This document shows, piece after piece, positions 1 to 7,988 of a stretch of 64,000 bases of DNA; the first letter of the stretch is position 1; every line of letters starts with the position of its first letter. This stretch comes from JAKPPT01 sp964630305 (GTDB taxonomy: Bacteria; Spirochaetota; Spirochaetia; Treponematales; UBA12059): contig CAZVTR010000001.1 in the NCBI GenBank assembly GCA_964630305.1, positions 62,001-126,000 on the forward strand, read 5' to 3'. The translations under genes were made by a program, and so were the position numbers. The notes beneath the pieces were generated by a model, which saw only the letters and a list, made by a program, of their open reading frames with translations, had not been told where the DNA came from and did no database searches.

Positions 1-382
1 GACACTCGATACAACTACCCGGAGAATATGCTTAAGCGGCCGTGAACTTATTATTACTGATACTGTAGGTTTTATCAGAAACTTGCCGCATGGGCTCATT
101 GCTGCATTTAAAGCAACACTTGAGGAAGCCGTTTTTTCAGATATGCTGCTTATCGTTGCTGACGCATCAGATCCAGAATGTGAAGAGCAAATTGCAACAA
201 CACGGAAAGTGCTTTCTGAAATTGGCTGCGGTGGAATACCTGCCCGTATCGTAATGAATAAAATCGATTTACAGACACATCACGCAAATGCAGATTTTTC
301 TGTTTCGGCGCTTACTGGCGAAGGCATTGATGCGCTATTAGAATTTTTTAAAAACTTAACAGTATGTGAGTATCCCAAATAA
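1..382 (+). CDS. hflX: GTPase HflX, C-terminal part (5' end outside window)
   Basis: This is the 3' end of hflX, a ribosome-associated GTPase that splits stalled or stressed 70S ribosomes. Reading starts at base 2, upstream of the first ATG at 83, because the frame is open to the window edge and encodes the conserved HflX core TLDTTTRR, then DTVGFIRNLPH (G3 switch region) and NKID (G4). SALTGEGID is the G5-type region. The stop is at 380-382. The N-terminal HflX domain and the G1 loop lie outside the window. The convergent gene ends 22 bases downstream, with no obvious terminator between. The family call is firm. Confidence 0.9.
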   Translation, partial: TLDTTTRRICLSGRELIITDTVGFIRNLPHGLIAAFKATLEEAVFSDMLLIVADASDPECEEQIATTRKVLSEIGCGGIPARIVMNKIDLQTHHANADFSVSALTGEGIDALLEFFKNLTVCEYPK

Positions 383-404
383 AAAAATAATAGAATATGC
401 TCAG

Positions 405-1991
405 TTACACTGCTGCGTCATTAACATAAAAATTAAGCAGCTGAACCATAGCATAGAGCTTTTTATAGTTATGAATTAATAACTCTTTTACTGGTTTGCG
501 GGATTCTGTGAAATTATCAAGCTCTTTCCAATTTGTTATTATAGAATGCGAAGGCGCTGCCTGATCGTTAATGAGTGCATGTATGTATTTGCCAAGCGCA
601 ATTAGGTTTAATGCAGTCTTTTTAATAAGTTCCATTGCTTTATCATTAACCACTTTGATGAGCTGTTTTAAGAGCCTAAGCTGATCACGGTCGCGATCGC
701 TTCTTGCCAATAAACTGCGCAGTCTGCCGCCCGTACTGCCGTCATCGCCAATATCATCATCAAAAGCCGTAATCATATCGGAGATTTCGAGAAGATTGTG
801 GAAGGCATCTGCAACTTCTTGAGACTGCACATTGGTAATCCACTGTCCTCTCACGATAAGGAGATCAATGAGTTCGCGTACATCTTTTTTAAGGTAGTCA
901 ATTAAATAAGCTTTTACATAATTGAGGGGCTCTGTATGCGTGTAGCCGGCAATATTACGTTTATTAAAATTTGCATTAGCTTTTTCTGTATAGTTTTTCA
1001 TGCGAAGCACAACGACAGTTCCAAAAATAAATTGCGATAACTCTTCTATTTTTGAAGTTTTACGTTCTGTTGTTATTTTTTGCAAGAGTGCATTTGCCTG
1101 ATTTTTTATTTTTTCGACATAGGGGTCAACAATCTGTTCATTAGGAACTTTTAGAATAAACTTAAAATTAGGATCTTGTTTACAATGTCTGATGATGTTT
1201 TCAAGAATTCCGCTTTGGCGTATTGCTTTGAGTGTTTGAGCGTGTTTGAGCCAGCTGTCAATTTGAACAAGTTCAATATTTCTGTATGCTTTTAAGGCTT
1301 CAAAAATTCGTTTCCAATCGGCGTCAAGATTGAGCACGAGGAGCCGGTCTACAAATTCTGCCATATCATCTGCTATGTATTCGCAGGAAATGGTTTCGAA
1401 TTTTGGGGTATAGCTAAAGCTGCGTTCAGTAATTCTTGAATCGAACTTCTTTAACAAAAAATAGTAATCGTAATTAACAAATTGCAAAAATGTAAGCAGC
1501 GTGTTATAGGCTTTGTTTATTTGATTAATTTTCTCTGCGTCAAAAATGCCGTCCAGGGTTTGAATATTTGTCTTAACATATTCCTGAAGCTGCTTGAGGC
1601 TCATGGAATTTGCTTGTTCCATAATTTTTGATTCAGCGAGCGCATCAAGGACTGATTTTTGGTTAGATGTCAAAAAGCTGTCTATCACAAAAGCCTTAAG
1701 CACACCTGATTTAGATGCATTTTCAAGCTGGAGCTGTGCTGGCGCAATAATTCTGTATGTGTCATAAAAAAATCGCGCAAGTGTAGGGAGCGCTTCAAAT
1801 GTCTTTGGCCGATAAAATTTACTATAGGGAGATCGATGTATTTCCCGAGCGATTGCTTTAAGCTGGCGTCTTTTCTCTGCTTCTGGATTATTAAAACCGG
1901 TAAAAAAATCCAAAATATGCTGTAAAAAACCTGCACTGCTGTCCTGTTTAGTGTCAGAGGTTTTTTCCTGTGGTGTTCCTTTAGCAGCCAT
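405..1991 (-). CDS. Conserved spirochaete protein of unknown function (528 aa)
   Basis: I do not recognise a biochemical function. The protein is 528 residues, hydrophilic, with no signal peptide or clear membrane segment, and looks mostly alpha-helical with Leu/Lys/Glu-rich stretches. The N-terminus (about residues 1-25) is polar and probably disordered, followed by a basic Arg/Lys patch near residues 37-60. The length and composition fit a treponeme-restricted family (possibly the one labelled DUF5312, from memory only). It lies ten bases downstream of birA on the same strand, so the two probably share a transcript. The ATG at 1991 has only a weak ribosome-binding site. Confidence 0.75.
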   Translation of the reverse strand: MAAKGTPQEKTSDTKQDSSAGFLQHILDFFTGFNNPEAEKRRQLKAIAREIHRSPYSKFYRPKTFEALPTLARFFYDTYRIIAPAQLQLENASKSGVLKAFVIDSFLTSNQKSVLDALAESKIMEQANSMSLKQLQEYVKTNIQTLDGIFDAEKINQINKAYNTLLTFLQFVNYDYYFLLKKFDSRITERSFSYTPKFETISCEYIADDMAEFVDRLLVLNLDADWKRIFEALKAYRNIELVQIDSWLKHAQTLKAIRQSGILENIIRHCKQDPNFKFILKVPNEQIVDPYVEKIKNQANALLQKITTERKTSKIEELSQFIFGTVVVLRMKNYTEKANANFNKRNIAGYTHTEPLNYVKAYLIDYLKKDVRELIDLLIVRGQWITNVQSQEVADAFHNLLEISDMITAFDDDIGDDGSTGGRLRSLLARSDRDRDQLRLLKQLIKVVNDKAMELIKKTALNLIALGKYIHALINDQAAPSHSIITNWKELDNFTESRKPVKELLIHNYKKLYAMVQLLNFYVNDAAV

Positions 1992-2001
1992 ATCTATAAC
2001 A

Positions 2002-2772
2002 TTACTCTATGATTGTTTTCGGGTCAATAGTTGAATGTATTTCTCCAGACGCTTCAACTTGAATCCCCTGGCTGGTTTCCAGTATGAGATATCCGCTTCT
2101 GTCAATTCCTCTCACAAGCCCTGTAACAGAAACGCCGGTATCAGTTCCGCGTTTGAATAATATATGCTCATTTTTATATGCGCACTTGCTGTTAACAGCA
2201 TTAAACCATGATTCTGGATGTTTTGGGAATTCTAAAAATTGATGAATTAGCTCATGCAGCATGATTTCCTGAGTTACCAAAATATTATAGCTCAGCAAGA
2301 GTGATGTCGGCGCAGTACGGTACTGTCCCGGGAATTCTTTCTGAGCAAGATTGATGCCTATACCAGCAAAGATGGTAGTTCCGGTATTTTCACAGAGTAT
2401 CCCTGCAAGTTTTTTACCTTGCGCTAAGATGTCATTAGGCCATTTTATTGTGATCGGGAGAGCGGCAGTTAAAGGAGGTGGTATGAGTTGCTGCAAGGCT
2501 TCTAAAACGATTGCTCCGGTAACAAGGGCTGGGGGACAGTCTTTAAAGAAATTAGCTGGAAACCAAAAAGTAGTAAGAAGACCCTCGCCTGGTGCACAAT
2601 TCCAGCTGCGTCCCGGAAGACGGCCTTTCCCTGCCGTTTGAACATCGGCATATACCACGCCATAAGGAGCTTTGTGCGCAAGCTCGCGGGCAGTTACCAT
2701 GGTGCTCGTAGTTTCTCCAATATGAAAAACAGCTATATCTATTGTTTGGTCAGATACATCAGAGCTTTTCAT
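2002..2772 (-). CDS. birA: Biotin--[acetyl-CoA-carboxylase] ligase, class I (no DNA-binding domain)
   Basis: This enzyme makes biotinyl-AMP and transfers biotin to the lysine of biotin carrier domains such as those of acetyl-CoA carboxylase. The 256-residue protein shows the biotin/ATP loop GKGRLPGRSW (near residue 50), KWPND (near 110) and KLAGIL with the conserved lysine, followed by a small C-terminal SH3-like domain. It lacks the N-terminal helix-turn-helix of E. coli BirA, so it should be an enzyme only and not a repressor. Its start lies 30 bases from the divergent parE start, so the two genes must share a very short promoter region. Confidence 0.92.
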   Translation of the reverse strand: MKSSDVSDQTIDIAVFHIGETTSTMVTARELAHKAPYGVVYADVQTAGKGRLPGRSWNCAPGEGLLTTFWFPANFFKDCPPALVTGAIVLEALQQLIPPPLTAALPITIKWPNDILAQGKKLAGILCENTGTTIFAGIGINLAQKEFPGQYRTAPTSLLLSYNILVTQEIMLHELIHQFLEFPKHPESWFNAVNSKCAYKNEHILFKRGTDTGVSVTGLVRGIDRSGYLILETSQGIQVEASGEIHSTIDPKTIIE

Positions 2773-2802
2773 TTTTTAATCCTTTGTGGTATAGTAGCAT
2801 AC

Positions 2803-4605
2803 ATGAAACCAGTGTATGATGAATCAAAAATAAAAACATTGTCTTCCCTTGAGCATATACGATTACGTACTGGCATGTACATAGGAAGACTCGGAAACGG
2901 ATCAAATCCCGATGACGGTATTTATATACTGCTTAAAGAAGTGATCGATAACGCAATCGATGAATACATTATGGGCTATGGCTCAAAAATTGTGGTAACT
3001 ATTTCCGGCCATACAGTCAGTGTGCGTGATTATGGACGGGGAATTCCGCTCGGTAAAGTAATTGAATGTGTTTCTACAATCAATACTGGTGCAAAATATA
3101 ATGATGAAGTGTTTCAGTTTTCAGTTGGTTTGAATGGTGTCGGCACTAAAGCTGTCAATGCTCTCTCGGTTAATTTTAAAGTAGTTTCATACCGCAACCG
3201 TGAATGTTTTTATGCAGTATTTGAGCGCGGTAAGCTCAAAGACTCCGGCTATGAAAAAGCTAAAAATGAACCTGATGGCACCTATGTAGAATTTACTCCC
3301 GATGAAGAAATATTTGGGGATTATGAGTTTAATACTGAGTTCATTGAAAAGCGCATTAAGCATTATGTCTATCTTAATGCCGGTCTTGAACTTGTTTTTA
3401 ATGGCGTTTCGTATACCAGTGATAAGGGGCTCCTTGATTTATTAAAAGATGAGCTGGGATCAGATTCTCTTTACGAGCCTGCATACTGGCGCGGAGATCG
3501 CATTGAATTTTCTTTTACCCATACAAATAGCTATGGTGAAGAATATTTTTCATTTGTGAACGGCCAATACACCTCCGATGGAGGTACTCATCTGTCTGCA
3601 TTTAAGGAAGGGTTTGCAAAAGCTGTTAATGAATTTTTTGGACAAAACTATAAGAGTGAGGATATCCGCGAGGGCATTGCAGCAGCAATCGCAGTAAAAA
3701 TTGCAAATCCGGTTTTTGAAAGTCAAACAAAAAACAAACTGGGAAATACAGACATTAGGCCATGGATTTTGCAGGAAACAAAACGCGGCATTGATGAGTT
3801 TTTGCGGAGAAATCCTGAATCTGCAGCAATGCTTCAGCAAAAAATTATTGCCAATGAAAAATTACGGACTGAGCTAAATACCGTAAAAAAAGAAGCGCGA
3901 GAAGCTGCAAAAAAGATTGAGCTTAAAATACCAAATTTAAAGGACTGCAAAATTCACCTTGGCGATTCACATAAATTGAGCGAACAAACCACTATTTTTA
4001 TAACAGAAGGGCAGTCAGCTACCGGCTCAATGGTCAGTGCGCGCGATGTGTACACACAGGCAATCTTTAGTTTGCGCGGTAAGCCTGAAAATATGTATGG
4101 GCTAAAAAAGACAAATATTTATAAAAACGAAGAACTTTATAATTTAATGATGGCGCTTGGAATTGAAAATTCACTTGAAGGCCTCCGATATGCACGAATT
4201 GTTATTGCAACCGATGCAGATTATGATGGTTTTCATATAAGAAATCTTCTCTTAACATTTTTTCTTAACTTTTTTGAGGAGCTTATTGTCCATAACCGTG
4301 TTTTTATTCTTGAAACACCGCTTTTTAGGGTGAGAAATAAACAGGTAACAAAATATTGCTATAATGTAAAAGAACGCGATACTGCTATCGCAGAGCTTGG
4401 AAACCATGCAGAGGTTACGCGGTTCAAAGGACTCGGAGAAATAAGTCCTGGAGAGTTTGGTAAGTTTATTGGTCCTGACATGCGCTTGATATCGGTTGAT
4501 GTTCAGACACTTAAAAACGTTCCTTCTATACTTGAGTTTTACATGGGCAAAAATACGCCTGAACGCCGTGAATATATTATGAAACATCTTATAAGGGAAT
4601 TATAA
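2803..4605 (+). CDS. parE: DNA topoisomerase IV subunit B (ParE)
   Basis: This is the ATPase subunit of a type IIA topoisomerase that decatenates and relaxes DNA with ParC. The 600 residues contain the GHKL ATPase fold (EVIDNAIDE near residue 47, then DYGRGIPLG and the GLNGVGTKAVN lid), the transducer domain, and a Toprim domain with EGQSATGSM and the DADYDG metal site. I chose ATG 2803 because the protein then begins just before the conserved LEHIRLRTGMYIG motif. The open frame upstream to 2638 lies inside birA on the other strand and encodes nothing family-like. The length fits short ParE/GyrB2 proteins. parC follows after 12 bases. Confidence 0.92.
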   Translation: MKPVYDESKIKTLSSLEHIRLRTGMYIGRLGNGSNPDDGIYILLKEVIDNAIDEYIMGYGSKIVVTISGHTVSVRDYGRGIPLGKVIECVSTINTGAKYNDEVFQFSVGLNGVGTKAVNALSVNFKVVSYRNRECFYAVFERGKLKDSGYEKAKNEPDGTYVEFTPDEEIFGDYEFNTEFIEKRIKHYVYLNAGLELVFNGVSYTSDKGLLDLLKDELGSDSLYEPAYWRGDRIEFSFTHTNSYGEEYFSFVNGQYTSDGGTHLSAFKEGFAKAVNEFFGQNYKSEDIREGIAAAIAVKIANPVFESQTKNKLGNTDIRPWILQETKRGIDEFLRRNPESAAMLQQKIIANEKLRTELNTVKKEAREAAKKIELKIPNLKDCKIHLGDSHKLSEQTTIFITEGQSATGSMVSARDVYTQAIFSLRGKPENMYGLKKTNIYKNEELYNLMMALGIENSLEGLRYARIVIATDADYDGFHIRNLLLTFFLNFFEELIVHNRVFILETPLFRVRNKQVTKYCYNVKERDTAIAELGNHAEVTRFKGLGEISPGEFGKFIGPDMRLISVDVQTLKNVPSILEFYMGKNTPERREYIMKHLIREL

Positions 4606-4617
4606 TAGGATACAGCA

Positions 4618-6858
4618 ATGGCATATGTACATAAAATTTATGATGAAAACTTTCTCTATTATGCAAGTTATGTAATTACCGATCGCGCAATTCCAGAGCT
4701 TGACGATGGGCTTAAGCCAGTACAGCGCCGTATTTTGCATACACTATTTGAACTTGATGACGGAAAGTATCACAAAGTCGCTAATGTTGTGGGGCAGGTG
4801 ATGAAGTATCACCCGCACGGAGATGCTTCTATATATTCCGCTTTAGTGGTGCTTGCAAACAAAGACTTGTTTATAGATAAGCAGGGAAATTTTGGTAACC
4901 TCCTTACAGGTGATGAAGCTTCGGCTGCTCGTTATATTGAATGCCGAATAAACCAGTTTGCTAAGAGTGTATTTTATAACCCTCATATTACAACATACAT
5001 AGACAGCTATGACGGAAGAAATAAAGAACCGCTCGTATTTCCTGCTAAACTGCCTGTGGTTTTAATGATTGGCGCTGAGGGTATCGCCGTTGGCATGAGC
5101 ACTAAAATACTTCCGCATAATCCACTCGAGGTTATTCAAGCAGAAATAGCTGCACTTAAAGGAAAACCATTTACATTATATCCAGATTTTCCTGGCGGCG
5201 GTCTCATAGATGTAAGCGAATATGACGATGGACTCGGGAAAATAAGGGTTCGTGCAGTCATTGACGATAGCGATCCAAAACGTATTGTAATAAAAGAATT
5301 ACCTTTTGGAGTAACAACTGAATCATTAATTGAAAGCATTGAAAATGCTGGTAAAAAAGGAAGAATAAAAATAACAAGTATTAACGATTTTACAACTGAC
5401 AAAGTCGAAATTGAAATAAAACTTGCGCGAGGCGAGCAGACCAGCAAAGAGGTAATCGATGCATTATATGCATTTACAGAATGTGAAGAGACAATAAACT
5501 GCAACCTTCTTGTAATAAAAGATGGTTCGCCTCAGATTATGAAAGTATCTGAAATCATTCAGTATCATGCTAAAAAACTTGTACAAATATTAAAAGCAGA
5601 ATTAACCTATGAATTAGAAGAATTAGAAAAAGAATATTTTAGAAGAACGCTTGAAAGAATATTTATAGAAGAGCGAATTTATAAAGAGATTGAGAATAAA
5701 AAAACCCAGGAAACAGTGCTTAAAGCGGTATACACTGGTTTAATGAAGTTTAAAGATGAAATAGGCAAACCGGTAACAGAGGATGATATTGAATTTTTAT
5801 TAAAAACGCCAATACGTAAAATTTCATTGTATGATATAGAAAAAGCACGCCATGAAATGGAAGCAATCATCAAAAAAATAAAAGAGATAAAGCATAACCT
5901 CAAACATATAACAGATTATGCAGTCAGTGTGCTTGAAACTATGGCATCGATGCTTGATGAATCGTTCAAGCGAAAAACTAAAATAGTAAGTTTTGAAAAA
6001 ATAGCAGTGCGGGAAGCTGCGCGGCGTAATTTGGCACTTCGCTATGATGCACAGACGGGATATTTGGGAACTGCTGTATCAGCTGGAGAGCAAATAGAGA
6101 CAGTATCACCGTTTGATAAGGTGTTAATCATAAGAAACAATGGTATTGTTTCTGTAATACCAGTTCCGGAAAAAACTTTTGTTGATAAACATATGCTCTT
6201 TTGCTCTATTGCAGAAAAGGAACTCATTGCTCCGATTGTCTTTAGCTGTGTTTATAAAGACAAGGAAGGTTACCCGTATATAAAACGATTTACCATTTCC
6301 GGCTGGATAATGAATAAACATTATGAAATTATTCCTGAGGATGCAGAGATATTACTATTTACTACCGAGCAAAGCGGTTATATACACATAACGTATACGC
6401 CAAAACCAAGGCTAAAAATAACAGAAGAATATTTTGATATACAGGAATATCCTGTGCGTGCATTAAAGGCAAAAGGACTGCGTCTTGCTCCGCGAGAGGC
6501 ACAGAGCGGAGAACTTATGCACGATATTCCTCAAGGGAAAACCGTAACAAGCTATAGAGAAGAAGAAAAAGAACCAGAAAAGCTTTCTAAAAATGGCTTA
6601 CTGGCAAAGGCAACACAGAAAAAAAATGCTGCAAAATTGGCTCAAAAAAAAGAGAAGAAAGCTGATGCAAAAAAATCGACAGCGTCGGCAAAAAAAATAA
6701 CGTCGGCGACTAAAAAGCAAGAGAAAAAGACAAAAGCAAAAGAAAAGTTAATTGTCCCTAGTGAACTTTCAAGGAATACTAAAAGTATAACCAGGATAGG
6801 TTCTAAAAAAGTATCTAAGAAAGATAACTCTAAAAAAACTGTAAAAAAACAAAAATAG
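4618..6858 (+). CDS. parC: DNA topoisomerase IV subunit A (ParC) with Lys/Ala-rich tail
   Basis: This is the DNA-cleaving subunit that pairs with the ParE encoded upstream. The catalytic Tyr is residue 106 in AARYIECR. The winged-helix region holds HPHGDASIY, where the positions equivalent to E. coli GyrA Ser83 and Asp87 are Ala70 and Ser74. The middle is the tower and coiled coil (about 330-470), followed by a reduced C-terminal propeller without a canonical GyrA box, which supports ParC over GyrA. The last roughly 100 residues are an extreme Lys/Ala/Ser/Thr tail resembling histone H1, likely to bind DNA nonspecifically. The total length is 746 residues. Confidence 0.92.
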   Translation: MAYVHKIYDENFLYYASYVITDRAIPELDDGLKPVQRRILHTLFELDDGKYHKVANVVGQVMKYHPHGDASIYSALVVLANKDLFIDKQGNFGNLLTGDEASAARYIECRINQFAKSVFYNPHITTYIDSYDGRNKEPLVFPAKLPVVLMIGAEGIAVGMSTKILPHNPLEVIQAEIAALKGKPFTLYPDFPGGGLIDVSEYDDGLGKIRVRAVIDDSDPKRIVIKELPFGVTTESLIESIENAGKKGRIKITSINDFTTDKVEIEIKLARGEQTSKEVIDALYAFTECEETINCNLLVIKDGSPQIMKVSEIIQYHAKKLVQILKAELTYELEELEKEYFRRTLERIFIEERIYKEIENKKTQETVLKAVYTGLMKFKDEIGKPVTEDDIEFLLKTPIRKISLYDIEKARHEMEAIIKKIKEIKHNLKHITDYAVSVLETMASMLDESFKRKTKIVSFEKIAVREAARRNLALRYDAQTGYLGTAVSAGEQIETVSPFDKVLIIRNNGIVSVIPVPEKTFVDKHMLFCSIAEKELIAPIVFSCVYKDKEGYPYIKRFTISGWIMNKHYEIIPEDAEILLFTTEQSGYIHITYTPKPRLKITEEYFDIQEYPVRALKAKGLRLAPREAQSGELMHDIPQGKTVTSYREEEKEPEKLSKNGLLAKATQKKNAAKLAQKKEKKADAKKSTASAKKITSATKKQEKKTKAKEKLIVPSELSRNTKSITRIGSKKVSKKDNSKKTVKKQK

Positions 6859-6904
6859 AAATATGTAAAACAATTAGTTTTGTGGAAAAGAGGTTAAAGA
6901 AGAA

Positions 6905-7882
6905 ATGCAACATTACATTGCATCAATTGTTTTAGCATTACTGGCGGCTATTCTTTATGCAGTGAATATACCGTTATCAAAAATTTTATTACAATCAGTT
7001 CATCCTGTTGTGATGGCATCATTATTGTATTTAGGTGCAGGTATTGGAATATCATTGCTATCATGCATATCAAAAAAAGAAAAACAGTCAAAATTAACAA
7101 AAAAAGAAATACCATTTACAGTTTTAATGGTCGTGCTTGATATTGTTGCTCCAATCTTGCTCATGTTCGGATTGCAAAAGGCAAGTTCTTCAAATGTTGC
7201 ACTTATAAGTAACTTTGAAATAGTTGCCACAGCGGTTATTGCTTTTTTACTGTTTAAAGAAAATATATCCCTCGTTATGTGGATTGCAATTATGCTAGTA
7301 ACTCTTGCCAGCATTATACTATCTTTCGATATAACAGCATTGCAGTTTTCAGTCGGTTCTTTGTATGTTTTGTTAGCATGTATAACCTGGGGATTAGAAA
7401 ATAATTGTACAAAAGCTTTATCATCGAAAAATATATTTCAAATAGTCAGCATAAAAGGTATTTTTTCAGGTTTAGGCTCGTTAGTTTTAGTGTTTGTTTT
7501 TTCATTGAGGTTCCCTGCACTCATATTAGTAATTGTAACGCTTTTACTGGGATTTATCGCTTATGGATTAAGCATTTATTGTTATGTCAAATCACAAAAT
7601 TCGCTTGGCGCAGCAAAAACAAGTGCGTTTTATGCTCTTAATCCATTTATAGGATCGTTTTTATCTTTCATTATTCTCCAAGAAAAACTATCAGAGAACT
7701 ATTTGATAGCTGTATTAGTAATGATAGTGGGGACAGTATTTATAATTTTAGATTTATTAATTATCACTCATAAACATGCACATATACATAGTAATAACGA
7801 TACTGTATACGAACACACGCATATACATTTCCATTGGCAGAATACAATGCAAGAGCATCAACATAAGCACATAACATTGTAA
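6905..7882 (+). CDS. EamA/DMT-family transporter with histidine-rich C-terminal tail
   Basis: This is a ten-helix inner-membrane permease of the drug/metabolite transporter superfamily, with two EamA repeats (about residues 5-135 and 145-280). The substrate cannot be read from sequence. After the last helix, residues 289-325 form a polar tail with 11 histidines in 37 residues, in patterns such as HKHAHIH and EHTHIHFH, typical of metal-binding segments. A tail like this suggests handling of, or regulation by, a transition metal such as Zn, Ni or Co, but this is inference. A plausible ribosome-binding site (AGAGG) precedes the ATG. The glmS promoter overlaps the stop codon. Confidence 0.85.
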   Translation: MQHYIASIVLALLAAILYAVNIPLSKILLQSVHPVVMASLLYLGAGIGISLLSCISKKEKQSKLTKKEIPFTVLMVVLDIVAPILLMFGLQKASSSNVALISNFEIVATAVIAFLLFKENISLVMWIAIMLVTLASIILSFDITALQFSVGSLYVLLACITWGLENNCTKALSSKNIFQIVSIKGIFSGLGSLVLVFVFSLRFPALILVIVTLLLGFIAYGLSIYCYVKSQNSLGAAKTSAFYALNPFIGSFLSFIILQEKLSENYLIAVLVMIVGTVFIILDLLIITHKHAHIHSNNDTVYEHTHIHFHWQNTMQEHQHKHITL

Positions 7883-7905
7883 ATGAATTTATAACATGTT
7901 ATACT
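7877..7905 (+). promoter_or_regulatory. Candidate sigma70 promoter of glmS
   Basis: The -35 TTGTAA (7877-7882, overlapping the upstream stop codon) and the -10 TATACT (7900-7905) are 17 bases apart. A start near 7912 would give a leader of about 77 bases before glmS. A perfect 14-base palindrome overlaps the spacer and -10. Confidence 0.5.
7890..7903. promoter_or_regulatory. Palindrome overlapping the glmS -10 region (candidate operator)
   Basis: The sequence TATAACATGTTATA is a perfect 14-base palindrome. It covers the end of the spacer and the first bases of the -10 element. Its position suits a repressor site, but AT-rich palindromes of this size also occur by chance. Confidence 0.35.
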
Positions 7906-7945
7906 TATACCAATACTCAGCTTTCAAGTGAAAGTGTTGTATTAT

Positions 7946-7974
7946 TGCTGGCTATGCAACGGCATAATCCAGCA
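7946..7974 (+). promoter_or_regulatory. Hairpin in the glmS 5' leader
   Basis: TGCTGG (7946-7951) pairs with CCAGCA (7969-7974), and inside it ATGC pairs with GCAT around an AACG loop. The ribosome-binding site (GGAAGGAG) begins directly after the stem, and glmS starts at 7989. A smaller CTTTC/GAAAG hairpin lies at 7921-7934. The sequence does not carry the glmS ribozyme core, so this would be a different kind of leader control, if functional. Confidence 0.4.
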
Positions 7975-7988
7975 GGAAGGAGAAAGGT

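Noticed and set aside
1..382. hflX as a broken gene
   Set aside because: The frame is open to the first base, so it is cut by the window edge and not damaged.
2638..2802. Extended N-terminus of ParE from 2638
   Set aside because: The extra 55 residues are antisense to birA and lack similarity to the family; ATG 2803 fits the known ParE start.
7883..7988. glmS ribozyme upstream of glmS
   Set aside because: The 106 bases before glmS have no match to the ribozyme core that I can recognise, and the leader is too short for the full fold. The hairpin found is a different structure.
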